In this document: positions 36,628-49,900 of the stretch, piece by piece
How positions within the stretch are numbered: position 1 is the first letter of the stretch
Layout: each line of letters opens with the position of its first letter
Origin: Colias croceus
Lineage: Eukaryota; Arthropoda; Insecta; Lepidoptera; Pieridae
Length of the DNA: 64,000 bases
NCBI RefSeq assembly: GCF_905220415.1
Contig: NC_059556.1
Location: 2,120,501-2,184,500, forward strand
Direction of reading: 5' to 3'
The notes under the pieces: model-generated
Seen by the model: the letters and a program-made list of their open reading frames with translations, nothing else
The model's database searches: none
Told to the model about the DNA's origin: nothing
Made by a program: the position numbers and the translations under genes

Positions 36628-36825
36628 ACTAGCTTCCGCCCGCGACTCCGTCCGCGCGGAAAAATTAAGATTTATTTTTTTCTACGTATTTTTCCGGGAT
36701 AAAAAGTATCCTATTTTATGCCCAGGATAATAAGGTATAATTATACCAAGTTTCATCGAAATCGAACCATTACTTTTCACGTGATGCCTGAACATACAGA
36801 CAGACAGACAGACTAAAATTTTTTT
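36628..36825 (+). repeat. Dispersed repeat end, related class
   Basis: ACTAGCTTCCGCCCGCGACT head, TTTTCCGGGATAAAAAGTAT body and an ACAGACAGACAGACA tail. It lies directly behind the previous repeat in the same orientation. Confidence 0.65.
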
Positions 36826-37691
36826 AATCACATATTTGAGTTTGGTATCGATCCAGAAACACCCCCTGCTATTTATTTTTTCAATATTTTCAATGTACAG
36901 AATTGACCCTTCTACAGATTTATTATATGTATAGATTAGATGATTCCTTGATTTAATCGTTGGATAAAATTTTCTTATAATCATTGATATTATTAATTTG
37001 TATTTTTAAAGACTACTTAATAATATAAAAATTTGGTCAGTAAATCAAGGTTTGGGGATTTTTTTTTTACTTTTCATTGGTCGGAGATCAGTTTGTATAA
37101 GTACATATTTTTATACGCTGAACTCAAAGATGTGTGCAATTTTAATTAGTTCTATAATCGGTATCGGCTCCTAGTCCTATGAAATATTAATGGGCCGTCA
37201 AAAGGTATCATATTGGAGATCAATCAAGCATGTTTAGCTCACAATTGTTGCCGGTTGTACGAGGTATATACTTTTATATACCTCATTGTAGTCATCCCTA
37301 TGCGTGAGAGTGTTTGAGTATTCGCTTGTGAGAAAATTCAAAATGGCGATTTGAAATACTTTCCTATATATTATACAGATCGCAAAAAAATGATGAATGT
37401 CAGGATACATTATATCTAATGTAACCTAATTTCTCGGCTAACTATCCTTAGTGAAACCTATATCCCTACTCCAAAGAAGGATATTTACCTAATAATTTTC
37501 CATATTATTTGATAAATCAATAATTATGAATACCGGTAGCAATAAACAGGTGAATAAACGTCGAGGGATTGTAACGAATGGACCACGATGGACATTACCA
37601 TAAGTCATGGATGTGAGAAAATTGTTTAATTTCAAACGTTGTAAATAGCTATTGTGAAAGTTAGATTATATTTGATTAGATCTTATAATCT

Positions 37692-37893
37692 ATACTCTAC
37701 TAACATTATAAAGCTTAAGAGTTTGTTTGTTTGTTTGAACGCGCTAATCTCAGGAATTACTGGTCCGATTTGAAAAATTATTTCGGTGTTGGATAGCCCA
37801 TTTAGGTATCTAGAAAGGCTATGGGCTATATATTATCGAGCTAAGACCAACAGGAGCGGAGCACTGCGGGTAAAACCGCGGAGCACAGCTAGT
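37692..37893 (-). repeat. Dispersed repeat end, class c
   Basis: TATAAAGCTTAAGAGTTTGT through AACCGCGGAGCACAGCTAG. Confidence 0.7.
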
Positions 37894-37899
37894 AATCAA

Positions 37900-39890
37900 T
37901 ATTTATAGTACATAGTGATCACTTGTAACCTATATTTTATTAAATACGTCATAATATATCAACACTCATCATAATATTATCTATTATGCGTTAAAAAATG
38001 ACAAACATCCTTGCAAACTGCAGTGGAGTGAGTGGAACAACCACGACTGATAAAAAAAATGTTTAATTTATTAAAACTATTATCATAAATAAACAACAAG
38101 CGCGAAGATTCACAGTTTTATGTCAAGCACGACTAATTAAAAAGATTTATTCTTTCCCCGTTAATTTATCGTCAACCCCAAGGGATGTTATTTATCTGTA
38201 TGTCTGTACGTTTGTAACTGAACGCCGTTTAAACGGTGTTTTGCGTGATTTACTGTAGCGGGTAGTTTTTAACGTCTTTTTAGATTGATAGAGCGATGTT
38301 ATCTACTAATTGTTGGGATAAATTGCCTTGTTTGTACGTTTTGCAGTGTAATTATGTTTTGCGTTGATTAATTGTAATGGTAGTATACGAGATATGAGTG
38401 TATCTATCTTGTACTACAAGATATAGTATGTAAATTATTTAATGTAAGCAGGGTAAAAGTTCTTATGTTTGTAAAATTTATTGACACTCATTCCATATAT
38501 TTTATTATTATAAACTGATAGGATTATATATGTATTCTTGTTACATTTACGAAGGGCTCTATGTCTATGTGGTTAAAAACTGTCAAATATAATTTTTATC
38601 AAATTAATTTAAATTCTTCTTTAAGTTGTTCTTGTAAGAGATGACTATTTTAGTGCTCACTAATAAATTACTAAGCTATAATTTCCATCTGAAAAACCAA
38701 CACAGTTCATCGACGTACCCTAAAACTAAACTAATAAAAACAAAATAAACCTAACAAGTAAATTAAAAAATAGAAAGTCTCATTTATACCCATTGTGAAC
38801 AACACACGTTGGATTCAGTTTACAAAGAAACGAGATACGTGATGTGTTTTCCGCGTTCCGTCACCGAAATAATATTCGGAAGTAGAGAGAGAATAGCTTG
38901 GTGGAAGCCAGCTATTTGTATCTTTTGTCTTTTACGACGATGTGTGGTTTAGATGATTTAGAAAGTTCATAGCGATGTTATAGTTGGATGAAGGGATAAT
39001 GTTTTTAAAAGAAAGAAAGAAAAAGCATAGATAACAATAAGAATCTGATGAATTATAATACCACAAAATTATTACCATTTTCTCTGCTCAATGAATCAAA
39101 TGAATTTGTGTACCTAATAGAAGAAAGTCCTATAACCTTACCTATAACAGAAAATGATGGCTCCTGGTTATTTGAATACTGGTGGCACATACTTTAACGT
39201 AGTTATCTGTTATTTGAAATAATTTACAACTGAAAACAGCCCGTGCGAAACTTCCTCTAGAAAAAGCGTTCGCTATCAGAAAACTAAAATTTTTATTCTA
39301 TGCTGTATTTCTCAATTATCAACACTGCATTATTTTTTCGCTTAACCGTTTATATTTGCTGGCATCTTGATTTCCTTTATCTACTACTAAGCCGAATTTG
39401 ACCGTCTACATTTCAATACTGGCGGCTTATATTAAAAAGATTTTATACAATCCTACAAAATTAATCGTCCCTATTAAATTATTGCTCATCGTTTCCTTAA
39501 TCCTTCTCAGTATTGCAGTATTTCACAAAAAATGTTTAAAAATCACCTAAATCAAACAACAGGCTAGTTCGAAGCGTGGTTCCTATTTCTGACAGTAGTA
39601 ATTAACATATCACGAGTTGCGAAACATAACATCGATAATCATAGTGTAGGAACGAATAATCTTTGTTTGTTTAATTAATATAATGTCTTAAACTATTATA
39701 ATATATGGCTTAATCTAAGCTTAAAAAGGGTATTTGTTTGACGTTGAAACCGAAATTTGATGGGTCGGATCTTTTTCCTTTATTGTAAACAAAATGATGT
39801 ATAATTAACCTATAGCCTTAGTAATTCTGTCCGATATAATATCATGCTCTAAAGCTCAACACCTCAAGGCGTTTCGAATGAACCACCGAT
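37900..39890. other. AT-rich DNA, nothing recognised
   Basis: No supported gene or repeat. Confidence 0.5.
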
Positions 39891-39902
39891 TTGTATATAG
39901 GT

Positions 39903-40028
39903 CCTCTTCACAATAGGCAGCGTTGGGCGAGAAAAAACTATTGCGACAATGGAGAGGGCCTAAATCGCCGTAATGGCGGCAAACATCGACAATTATTTGT
40001 TGGGCCAACGCTGTGCATCGTGAAATCC
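39903..40028. mobile_element. MITE, 'CTTCACAAT..GCAGCGTTGG' family, copy 2
   Basis: CTTCACAATAGGCAGCGTTGG (39906-39926) is mirrored at 40005-40025 (CCAACGCTGTGCATCGTGAA). The interior shares ATCGCCGTAAT-GCGG with 13078-13248. Confidence 0.7.
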
Positions 40029-40778
40029 TGCCCAGGAGTTTACGAAACCTTTAACGACAATAGCAACGAAAATAGGACATGTTTTACTGTAAAAATTATA
40101 AGGGTTTAAAGGTGATGTAATTACGATTCAGCCCTATAAAACCAATAACATCAAAATTGCAATGCAACATTTCTTATACGGATCTTAGACTATGGGATGT
40201 TTAATTTTAATCAATAGCTGAACCGTATATAGATTAGCTGTGGATATTGTAATTACAATGTCGAGACGCCTTCCGGGTTTGAACGTGTTATTAATTAGAC
40301 TGCGAGTGGATACACTATCGACTGTAGCCTTGTTTTGTGCCTGCCATTTGGGGCAGATTCTAGTTATTAAGGGAATTGGTGTCTTTACTCTGATTGTGTA
40401 GATTGCGTAGAATGCTTATCACCTAACCATTAATGATGAATACTAACTGGTCTACTTTTAAAATGTTGGCGATGTCAAATAATAGAAAGGGTGGTTCTGG
40501 TAAGACGTCTGCCTTTTAATAGTCGTAGGTCGAGCAGGATATTAGGAGCTTTCAATGATGGTGCAGATCCCACTTTATTTTTAATTTGAAATTGCAGATA
40601 GGTATCTTTGGTTTGTAAGTTTGTAACTATAGGGACGACAAAGAACTATTGATTTATGCATCAGTTAATCATTTACTTCTATAGCGACATTAAAGTTGTT
40701 GCAAAAATATTCCCTTTGAGCAGACTTTCGCAGATGAGTTTTGGTCAGTTGGGTAAATAAACCCATATTATGTTTCAG

Positions 40779-40920
40779 CAACCGGACGAGCTAGCGAGAT
40801 CCGTGAAGCTGACGTCACGCGAGAGGCGCTTCATCAAGTTCGCGAGCGTGGAGCACGGCGGGCAGCTGTATATGACGCCGCAGGACTTCCTCGAGTCGGT
40901 GGTGGAGCAGGAGCCGCGCC
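40779..40920 (+). CDS. MICU3: MICU3 exon (first one identified)
   Basis: Acceptor ATGTTTCAG and donor GTGAGT. It starts in phase 0 with QPDELARS, includes the R-E-R-R-F and M-T-P-x-D-F blocks, and ends in phase 1 after E-P-R. An upstream exon must exist. Confidence 0.9.
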
Positions 40921-43900
40921 GTGAGTTGCTAATTATAGATATATGTATAGGAAACATAATAAATAGGTGTTATTATATATAGTTATAGGTTGTAGATGTC
41001 GTTAAATTTGGTTCAAGTAGAATTCATGTTAATAATACCGTAAGATAATGGAACTGTTAGTAATGAAGATTGGTTGAAGTTAGTAATGAAGAACGGTTGT
41101 CCTACAAGTGTGACCTTATAAAATGCAGCTGAATTTGGGGTCAAGAATTGGCAATTAAGTTGGTTGAATAGCTCTGCTTATAAATAAAGTAATAATAATT
41201 CAGTTAAATAGATTTTTTTCAATTTAACAACTACATAGATAAAAAAAACTTTTTATATACTTGTCAATATACTTCTTGAAAACTTCACTACATAGTATAA
41301 AACAAAGTCGCTTTCTCTGTCCCTATGTCCCTTTGTATGCTTAAATCTTTAAAACTACGCAATGGATTTTGATGCGGTTTTTTTTATAGATAGAGTGATT
41401 CAAGAGGAAGGTTTTAGTATATAATTTATTAGGTTTTAGACAAAGCGGGCGAAGCCGCGGGCGGTAAGCTAGTAGTTATATAAGTTGCTAAAGCACCATT
41501 TCAAACGCCTACAATTTATATCTGAGCAAAAACGAGCGCCAAAACTTATGACAAACAACTGCAACGAAAGCACCTTTCTGAAATGCAATTCCACTGTACC
41601 ATTATGTCACTCATCTGTAAGGAGCTGGCCAATAAGCACCTTCCCAGTATTTTGTCCATATTAAGGCGTTCACAGAATTGTCTATTTGATTGGGTAATTA
41701 AGTTACAAGCGTGTATTTCCACAGCTCGTCTGAAACGTCGCGTGCTCACTAGTAAGGAGATCGAGCAGCTGCGAGATCAAACGCCGCCGCTGAAAAAGGG
41801 CAGCTCGCAGATGTTCAGAAACATGAGGGACAGAGGTATGGTTGTATGCTAGTATGTGAAAATTGATAGTTATTTTGAAATGTTTAGTATCAAAGACTTT
41901 ATAGAAGACCAGCTGACCCGACAGATGTTGTCCTGACTCCTGTCTTCTCGCAAATAATCAAACCCTTGAAGTGTATATGGCAGTTATGTTTTCGCGTTTT
42001 CCATAATTTTTTAGCTCAAATTTCTTGAGTTTTTCTTTAATGAGATGCTTCTCCTGGCAATAACTAACACATCAAAATAAGAATTATCGTAATCGGTCCA
42101 GCCGTTCATTCGTGATGCCGTGACCAAGGGAAAGTGGGGTTCATTTTTATAGATAGAAGATGATAATCCATGGAATGATGCCGCTATTGTTGCTAAATCT
42201 GACATGATTATTATTTTTATTTCAATTTTTCAGGAATAATATCGTACACTGAGTACTTGTTCCTGTTGTCGATTCTAACAAGTAAGTTTTTTTTTATATT
42301 TTATTAGCTAGTTTAATTTAAAATGGAATTTTAAATAGTTACATGATTACTGACATCTCACATTTGAATAACACACCCAAAAAAAATATTGGAATATTTC
42401 TATTTCTTTCTATTTTTTTTTTGCCTTGTTTTATCAAGCTTAAGAAATGAAGAACTGAATATTGCACGTACAAATAATAAATAATATATTCATGATTGCT
42501 TTTATTTTCTTTTTCTATTTTTTTTTTCAGAGCCAGCGTCCGGTTTCCAAATAGCATTCAACATGTTCGACACTGATGGTAACCAGCGTGTTGATAAAAA
42601 CGAATTCCTAGTCGTAAGTCATTTTGTATTTAATGTTTTTGTAGCTAGATTTTTTTTATTTGTCGTATAAAGTTTATTATAGGTAAATCAATCAGATATT
42701 AATTGGGTTTTTATATCGAGCAGTGGTGGCTCAGTGGTGAGACCTCGGACTTCGAATCGATAAGTCCGGGGTTCGAGACCAGGCGAGCGCGCAGGAAATA
42801 AATTGATTTATCAATTAATCTGCGCATGTAGTAACATCACCACTGCTCGAACGGTGAAGGAAAACATCGTGAGGAAACCGACATGTCGAAGAATTAAAAA
42901 GTTCGACGACATGTGTCATCCGCCAACACGCACTTGGCCAGCGTGGTGGATTATGGCCTGTACCCTCATAGGAGGCCCGTGTCCCAGCAGTGGGAACGCA
43001 TATGGGCTGATGATGATGATGATGATGAATTACCTAGTTGATAATTATGGGTGGTTAAAAGCATTGTGTATTTGTATCCAATTTAGTTTATTTTATTTGC
43101 ACCTAGTTATAAGTAGTTGTTTAACCTTTATTTCTATCATAATGTAGAATTAATTTTTTATAAACTTAGTGGCACTGCAAGCAATATGTGAGCACTTATT
43201 TGCATTTTGATATGATCCCTAGTTTTGGAGGTGAAGACAGACTTATAATCATTATTATATAACATATAAGTATATATTATAAATTAATGAATGAATGAAT
43301 AAATACTTTATTTGCACCAGTAACAAGATAATAAAAACGTACAAAAAGGCGGCCTTATCGCTAATACAGCGATCTCTTCCATGCAACCTTAGGTCAAGGA
43401 TCATGAGAATTACGTCATATATTGAGGTCGATGGTGCACAACACTATTTATAATAAATTATATATACATGGAGATACAATACATAAATAAATATATATTA
43501 TTAAACTAAAAATTCATTTTTCCTTTTAAAGCTTCCTCTTACTCAGAAATCATAGGTACTTTGGGAACACTATAAGAGTCTTTCTTCAATCTTCTATAAT
43601 TATTAAAGTGAATAATTTTAATGTAAACTAAGTACGTCTATTAAAATACTTAATGGATACATAAGACATAATTTACTTGGTTTTACATCGATATTTAAAG
43701 TAACAACATCGGTGGTAGTAAAAAAATACTATACATGCTTGTAAAAATACCATTTATAAAAAAAAATGAGTTTGAGTTTAAAAAGGTTTTAAATTTTAAT
43801 TTTTAACAAAAAAATGTTCAAAAATTATTCACTTTAAAATGCATCGCTTGACAGCCCTACCCTTAACACTCATTAAGGCGGGGGTCACACCTTCGTATTA

Positions 43901-46900
43901 TTTTTATTTAATTTCGCATGATTAGATACAGCGTCTTCTCGGCGGTTCAATAAAGGAGCGGAAAGATCTGGACAAGCACACGGAGCGGGCTGTGAGTTCG
44001 ATATGTGATTGTCGTGGATCGGTTTTTGTTCTGGTGGAGGGTAATTTTATAAATAAATGTTAGGGAATTGTGTACGTGCCCGTAATGCCATGTACTTTTT
44101 TTAGGTCGTGTGTTATTCTTATGTATGAACTGTATTATTGTAAAGTTTCAGGCATTTGTACTGTCCTATTCTATGGCATTTTGATATGAGAAATGAGGTT
44201 ATTTGTTCGGTTCGTTTCGCTCATAACGCTTTTTTGTTCTTTGTACCATATTTGTTGCTAAAATGTGAACAGTAATGTTATCTGTTATTTAGAAGAAACA
44301 TTAGAATGGCGTAGCAGAGCCTTATTTGGAATTTGAACTCCATAAGCACTAAATTTTCGATACTAAAAAAATATATTAAAATATTTAGGTTTTTATTAAA
44401 ATTCTTTAAGGGAAATCCTCTTCAATAAACCACCGTAAAATCTTTTTGTCTTAACAATGGATTGAACTTTAAAATTCTGGAATAGAGATTTATCTTTGTA
44501 GCTATTAGCATCAACTAATATAAGGTATTAAAAAAGTCGATCCACGATAATTTAAATTGTATCTAACACCACAATTTCAGCATTACTTACTGCTCTTAAC
44601 AGGTGTTACAACGCTTCGAAAACTTCGTTTAAAAAAATATCTAGCAACTGGCAACCCTACTTTATTCGGCCATTGGTCTAACAGATGATGATGTTGCCAG
44701 TGAAAATAAAATACGCTTGTTATATATGTTGCTATTTAATGACTCTTTCTTCTATGTTAAATTATTATTTTTCTGTTGGCAAGTTTTTCTAAACACTCTT
44801 CTTAAGAAATTTGCTTGTTTTTAAATGGATTTCCGATATAAAATTAAGTTTAAATTTCTGATTCTACCCCTCTACTATATATGTATATTAATATATTATA
44901 TATGTGCCTACGTAGCTGCTTTCCTTAGTTTCGACGAGTTCGCTCAAGAACCGGATCAATCAAGGCGAGGACAAACCTAAACCGTCAGTTGTAAGTGTTG
45001 CCATATAAAAAAGAGCGTGTGTACTGAGCACACGTGTCAGAAGTGAAACTTCTTTGGCAAGATTCAAAGATACCAAAATCATCGCCTTACTTCCATGACG
45101 TCACGGTATTGACGCTACCTTGAAATTTTACTCTCAACGCGCCTAAAGAAGTTTCACTTCAAAATATTTATGCATTGTTGCCATATACGCTTGCTGTGTA
45201 TGTCGAGCTTTATTTGTGGTGGTGTTATTAATCAAATTAATTGTCTGTGGTGTATTTTAATCATGTTTAGATTAAGTTATTGGTTTAGTTTTAAGTGTGA
45301 GTTTTAGGAGTGTTGTAAGTGTAGAAAATAAGTGTTAAATTGTTGTTTATTGTCCGTACATTTACTTCCTACTATGTTTTTAAAAATTAAAACTTAAAAA
45401 CATTGACTATATTGAAATTAATTAATAATTTCAATATAGTCAATGTTTTTAAGTTTTAATTTTTTTTAATGTACTTAATATATTTAAAAAAAATGAAGCT
45501 GAATTTTGTGCATTATTTTTTATAGGTAACATATTTATTATGACAGATATTGGTAAGTTATCTGTGATGGGTTGTTTAACATTCTTTCTCTATTTTTTAA
45601 CTTCTCTGTGTATTTTATTCTCGTATTTTGTTTGAGTTTTATCTTCGATATTTATTACTATTTACATAATACCTTTAAAAATAATACTCTAATATTCTTT
45701 CTTAACATATTTTCATAAGTTTTTTTTTTACATCTGATAACAAAAGCATATTTCCATACATGTAAGTAAAGGTGCATTAAATAACACACTTAACAAAGCT
45801 TCATCTAAAATTACATTACAAAGATCATTAAACAACTAATATTAATCGGTACGTATTTAAATAATTTTGTGTCTAAGAAATGTACATATATATATTTTAA
45901 CTGTATGCAATATGCTTATAAAAACAGAAAATTACAAAAAAAACTAGGCCGATCTATTTCTGATCAATTACTTTATTTTTAACACCTATTTGGTATGTAT
46001 TCAAATCTGTAAGCCATATCTAAACATTACAATATTTTCCTTTTTAAACTTCTATCTACCCTAAAAAAAATGCATTAAAATCTACAGTTAAAAAAAATAC
46101 CGGCCGAATTGATAACCTCCTCCTTTTTTTTGACGTCGGTTAATAAAAAAATACCGACTAACAATAAGTTATAAATCCATATTATACACGATGCACATAT
46201 TCTAGATGGAGAAGATATTCAGTTTCGCGTGGCGCGACAAGCGTGGTATGTCCGAAGAGGTTCCTGGGGGAAAAGAAATGCCAGACGCGTATGATGACCA
46301 GGGCCTTCAGAGGAGGCACAATGTGGATACTATGCTGCAGGTAATGTAGACTTTGTAGACGACGTATGGATATAATTTTATCATGTCTCATGTTTTTCTG
46401 ATAAATTGAACGTTGGTGGAGTGTTGTGGAGTTTCTTCAGTTAATTGAACTGTTAATGTCGAATCAGTTAAACTAGATAATGTTCGACGTTTAATACCCC
46501 AGCCACACTATGCTACTCGTACTGCTACTCGTCCTGCTCCTCGTCCTGCTCCTCGTCCTGCTCCTCGTCCTGCTCCTCGTCCTGCTCCTCGTCCTGCTCC
46601 TCGTCCTGCTCCTCGTCCTGCTCCTCGTCCTGCTCCTCGTCCTGCTCCTCGTCCTGCTCCTCGTCCTGCTCCTCGTCCTGCTCCTCGTCCTGCTCCTCGT
46701 CCTGCTCCTCGTCCTGCTCCTCGTCCTGCTCCTCGTCCTGCTCCTCGTCCTGCTCCTCGTCCTGCTCCTCGTCCTGCTCCTCGTCCTGCTCCTCGTCCTG
46801 CTCCTCGTCCTGCTCCTCGTCCTGCTCCTCGTCCTGCTCCTCGTCCTGCTCCTCGTCCTGCTCATCGCTTTGCCGCGGCCGCTCGCCTCGATATTGCCGT

Positions 46901-49900
46901 CTGGCCACACACTGTTCTACTCGCGCGATTAATCGCGACGCTCTTCATTTCGCACTCGTATTGCCAGTCCTTTGACTCGCGCGCAAAAGCCGACAAAATA
47001 GGGAGCAGTGAGCAGGACGAAGAGCACGACGAGTGGCATGACGAGAAACGTGGCCACACTACGTCCCTGCCTACTTCCCTCGTCACTTCCCATACCAATC
47101 GTCGAGTCGTGTGGCTGGGGTATTAGATAAACAAATTTTGCAATTTCAGTATGTTAGCTATATAGTTCGTCGACATCTTCAACATGAAATAATACAGTAT
47201 TATACTTTGTTTAGAAGTTCTAAAAACTCCTTTCAAAAATCAAGTTATAATAATATTTCTTTGATATAAGCTTTAGTAGATAGCATCATTACATATATTT
47301 TTATAATATTAACGAATCTTTATCAATAAACGCAGGTACATTTCTTCGGAAAAAAGGGCAACAGTGACCTGAAGTTCGAAGGTTTCCGGCAGTTCATGGA
47401 GAACCTTCAGACCGAAGTACTGGAGCTGGAATTCCATGAGTTTTCTAAAGGTTTGTGTCTAGAAAAAAGTATCAGTACTTGAGCTATAAGTAACATGCTA
47501 TGTGTCTTCTGTTGATAAAACAAAAAATATTTTTTCTTATTTGAATTAACCAGCAGTGTTGGCAAAACTGTTAACGACTTTTTAGATTTTCTGCAACCAT
47601 GTACTCACAATTTTATAAGACTTATCTACTATACAGTAGCGAAGTGTATATTTTAGTTTTTTTTTTTTTTATAATTTGACCGACTCCTTGGTACAGTGGT
47701 TGACACGTGAGCGTAGAACCGGTCCTGGGTTCGATCCCCGGTGGAGACGAAGAAAAAAAAATGTCTCGGTCTTGCAGGACACAGAAGGCTGATCACCTAC
47801 TTATCCCTAAAGAAAATCGATCAGTGAAACAGATGTATGGATAATGCATCTGCCCCATACCCCACTAGGGGAAATGGGACTTCACTTATCTATACAAAGT
47901 CAACCATATCTTGCTTTAAACCACAATTTCTACAAAACCAAACTGATTACCTTCTACCTACTTTTCTTTAAATAATCATTCTAAAAGCAAAATATCCCAA
48001 TTCCAGGCCACGAAACGATCTCCGAAGTAGATTTTGCGAAGATCCTCCTACGATACACGTATCTAGACACAGATGAATACGACATGTATTTAGACCGACT
48101 TTTAGATAGAGTGAAGTATGGAAGAGGAATCTCTTTCCACGAGTTCAAGACTTTCTGCCAGTTTTTGAACAATTTGGAGGATTTTACGATTGCTATGCGC
48201 ATGTATACGCTCGCTGATCATCCGATATCGAAGGGTGAGTGTTTGGGAATGCTCTAAAAGGTTCTAGATTTTTCCAGTTCATCGAAATGTATGGAAAAAG
48301 TTCAAGTAAAAAATAAAACCGACTTTGAGTTGGGAGTTTTTTGTGCCATATACAAGTATTTCGTATCTTGGTTTGTTTTTCATTTAAAAATAAATATTTA
48401 GAAACAAATCCATACTTCCATACTAATATTATAAATGCGAAAGTAACTCTGTCTGTCTGTCTGTCTGTTACTCAATCACGCCTAAACTACTGAACCAATT
48501 TGCATGAAATTTAGTATAGAGATATTTTGATACCCGAGAAAGGACATAGGCTACCTCTTATTGCGAAATATGTACCACGGGCGAAGCCGGGGCGGACCAC
48601 TAGTTTTTCTATAATTTTAGTCGTAAAATTTGATTTTTTTACACCAATACATACCTATAGCTTTAACTTGCATAGAATTAACATCAAAAAGTTTAGAAAC
48701 TAGAAATTTCTTGCGGATTTTTTATATGATTTAATTTAATTAAATGTTTATTTCCAGATGAATTCCACCGTGCAGTTAAGATATGTACCGGTATATCTCA
48801 ATCGGAGCACCTCGTGAGCACAGTGTTCGCCATCTTTGACGCGGACGGCGATGGGCTGCTCAGTTATAAGGAGTTTATCGCTATTATGAAGGACAGACTG
48901 CATAGAGGGTTTAAGGTATTTATATAAATATTTGTACTAGCAGAAGTGTTTAATACTAGGTTTCCGACCGCGGCTTCGCCCGCGGAGTCAAAGAAAAAAC
49001 CCGCATAGTTCCCATTCCCGTGGGATTTACGGGATTGTTTCATTTTCCCGGGATAAAAAGTAGCCTTTCTCAGGTATCAAAATATCTCCATACCAAATTT
49101 AATAAAAATTGGTTCAGTAGTTTAGGCGTGATTGAGTAACAGACAGACAGATAGTTACTTTTGCATTTATAATATCAGTATGGATTATTATCCTATCCTA
49201 CTTCCTACTAATATTATAAATGCGAAAGTTTGTGAGGATGGATGTGTATGTGTATGTTTGTTGCTCTTTCACGCAAATTTAACTGCACCGATTAAAATGA
49301 AATTTAGCACACATATAGAGGGTAACTTGGATTAACACATAGGATAGGTTTTATCCCGGAAATTCCACGGGAACGGGAACTATGCGGGTGTTTCTTTGAA
49401 AACGCGGGCGGAACCGCGGGCGAAAAGCTATTGTTTACATAAATATTAACTACTAATAATGCTTTAAATAATACTTTACAAATATGTAATGTGTTAGCCA
49501 CTCGCCCGGCTCTGAAAGGTATTTTTTTTTTGTTTTCAAATTTTTGCTTGTGGTTGACATTAAGGCCGGTTGCAGAGCTTGACCGACCGTCAGTGCGTAC
49601 GTCAGTCGCGCTTGTCATATGTATGGAAATTCATATAACCGTTCATAGCTAGACCGACCATACGCACGCGTATTGTCATGCGCATTGTTGATGCGTACCG
49701 TCAGGACCGACGGTACGCACTGACGGTCGGTCAAGCTCTGCAACCAGCCTTAAAGATATTTTTGTTATAAATTGTAAGTTATCAAATTTCATCAAATTAG
49801 ACTACCGATTGTATTATTAAGTTGGAATATTCGAAATTCTGATCTAAAATAATGTGGATGTAGATGTAGATTTTTTTAGATCAGAATGACCTTCACTAAA

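Noticed and set aside
42803..43147. 114-codon frame sharing a peptide with a 93-codon frame at 51658-51939
   Set aside because: Both lie on copies of the same tRNA-derived SINE in opposite orientation. Shared repeat sequence, not a protein family.
46491..46932. Long low-complexity frames (Arg-Thr-Arg-Ser, Leu-Val-Leu-Leu, Asp-Glu-Glu-Gln repeats)
   Set aside because: They all come from one 12-bp minisatellite that stays open in several frames on both strands. There are no flanking coding features.
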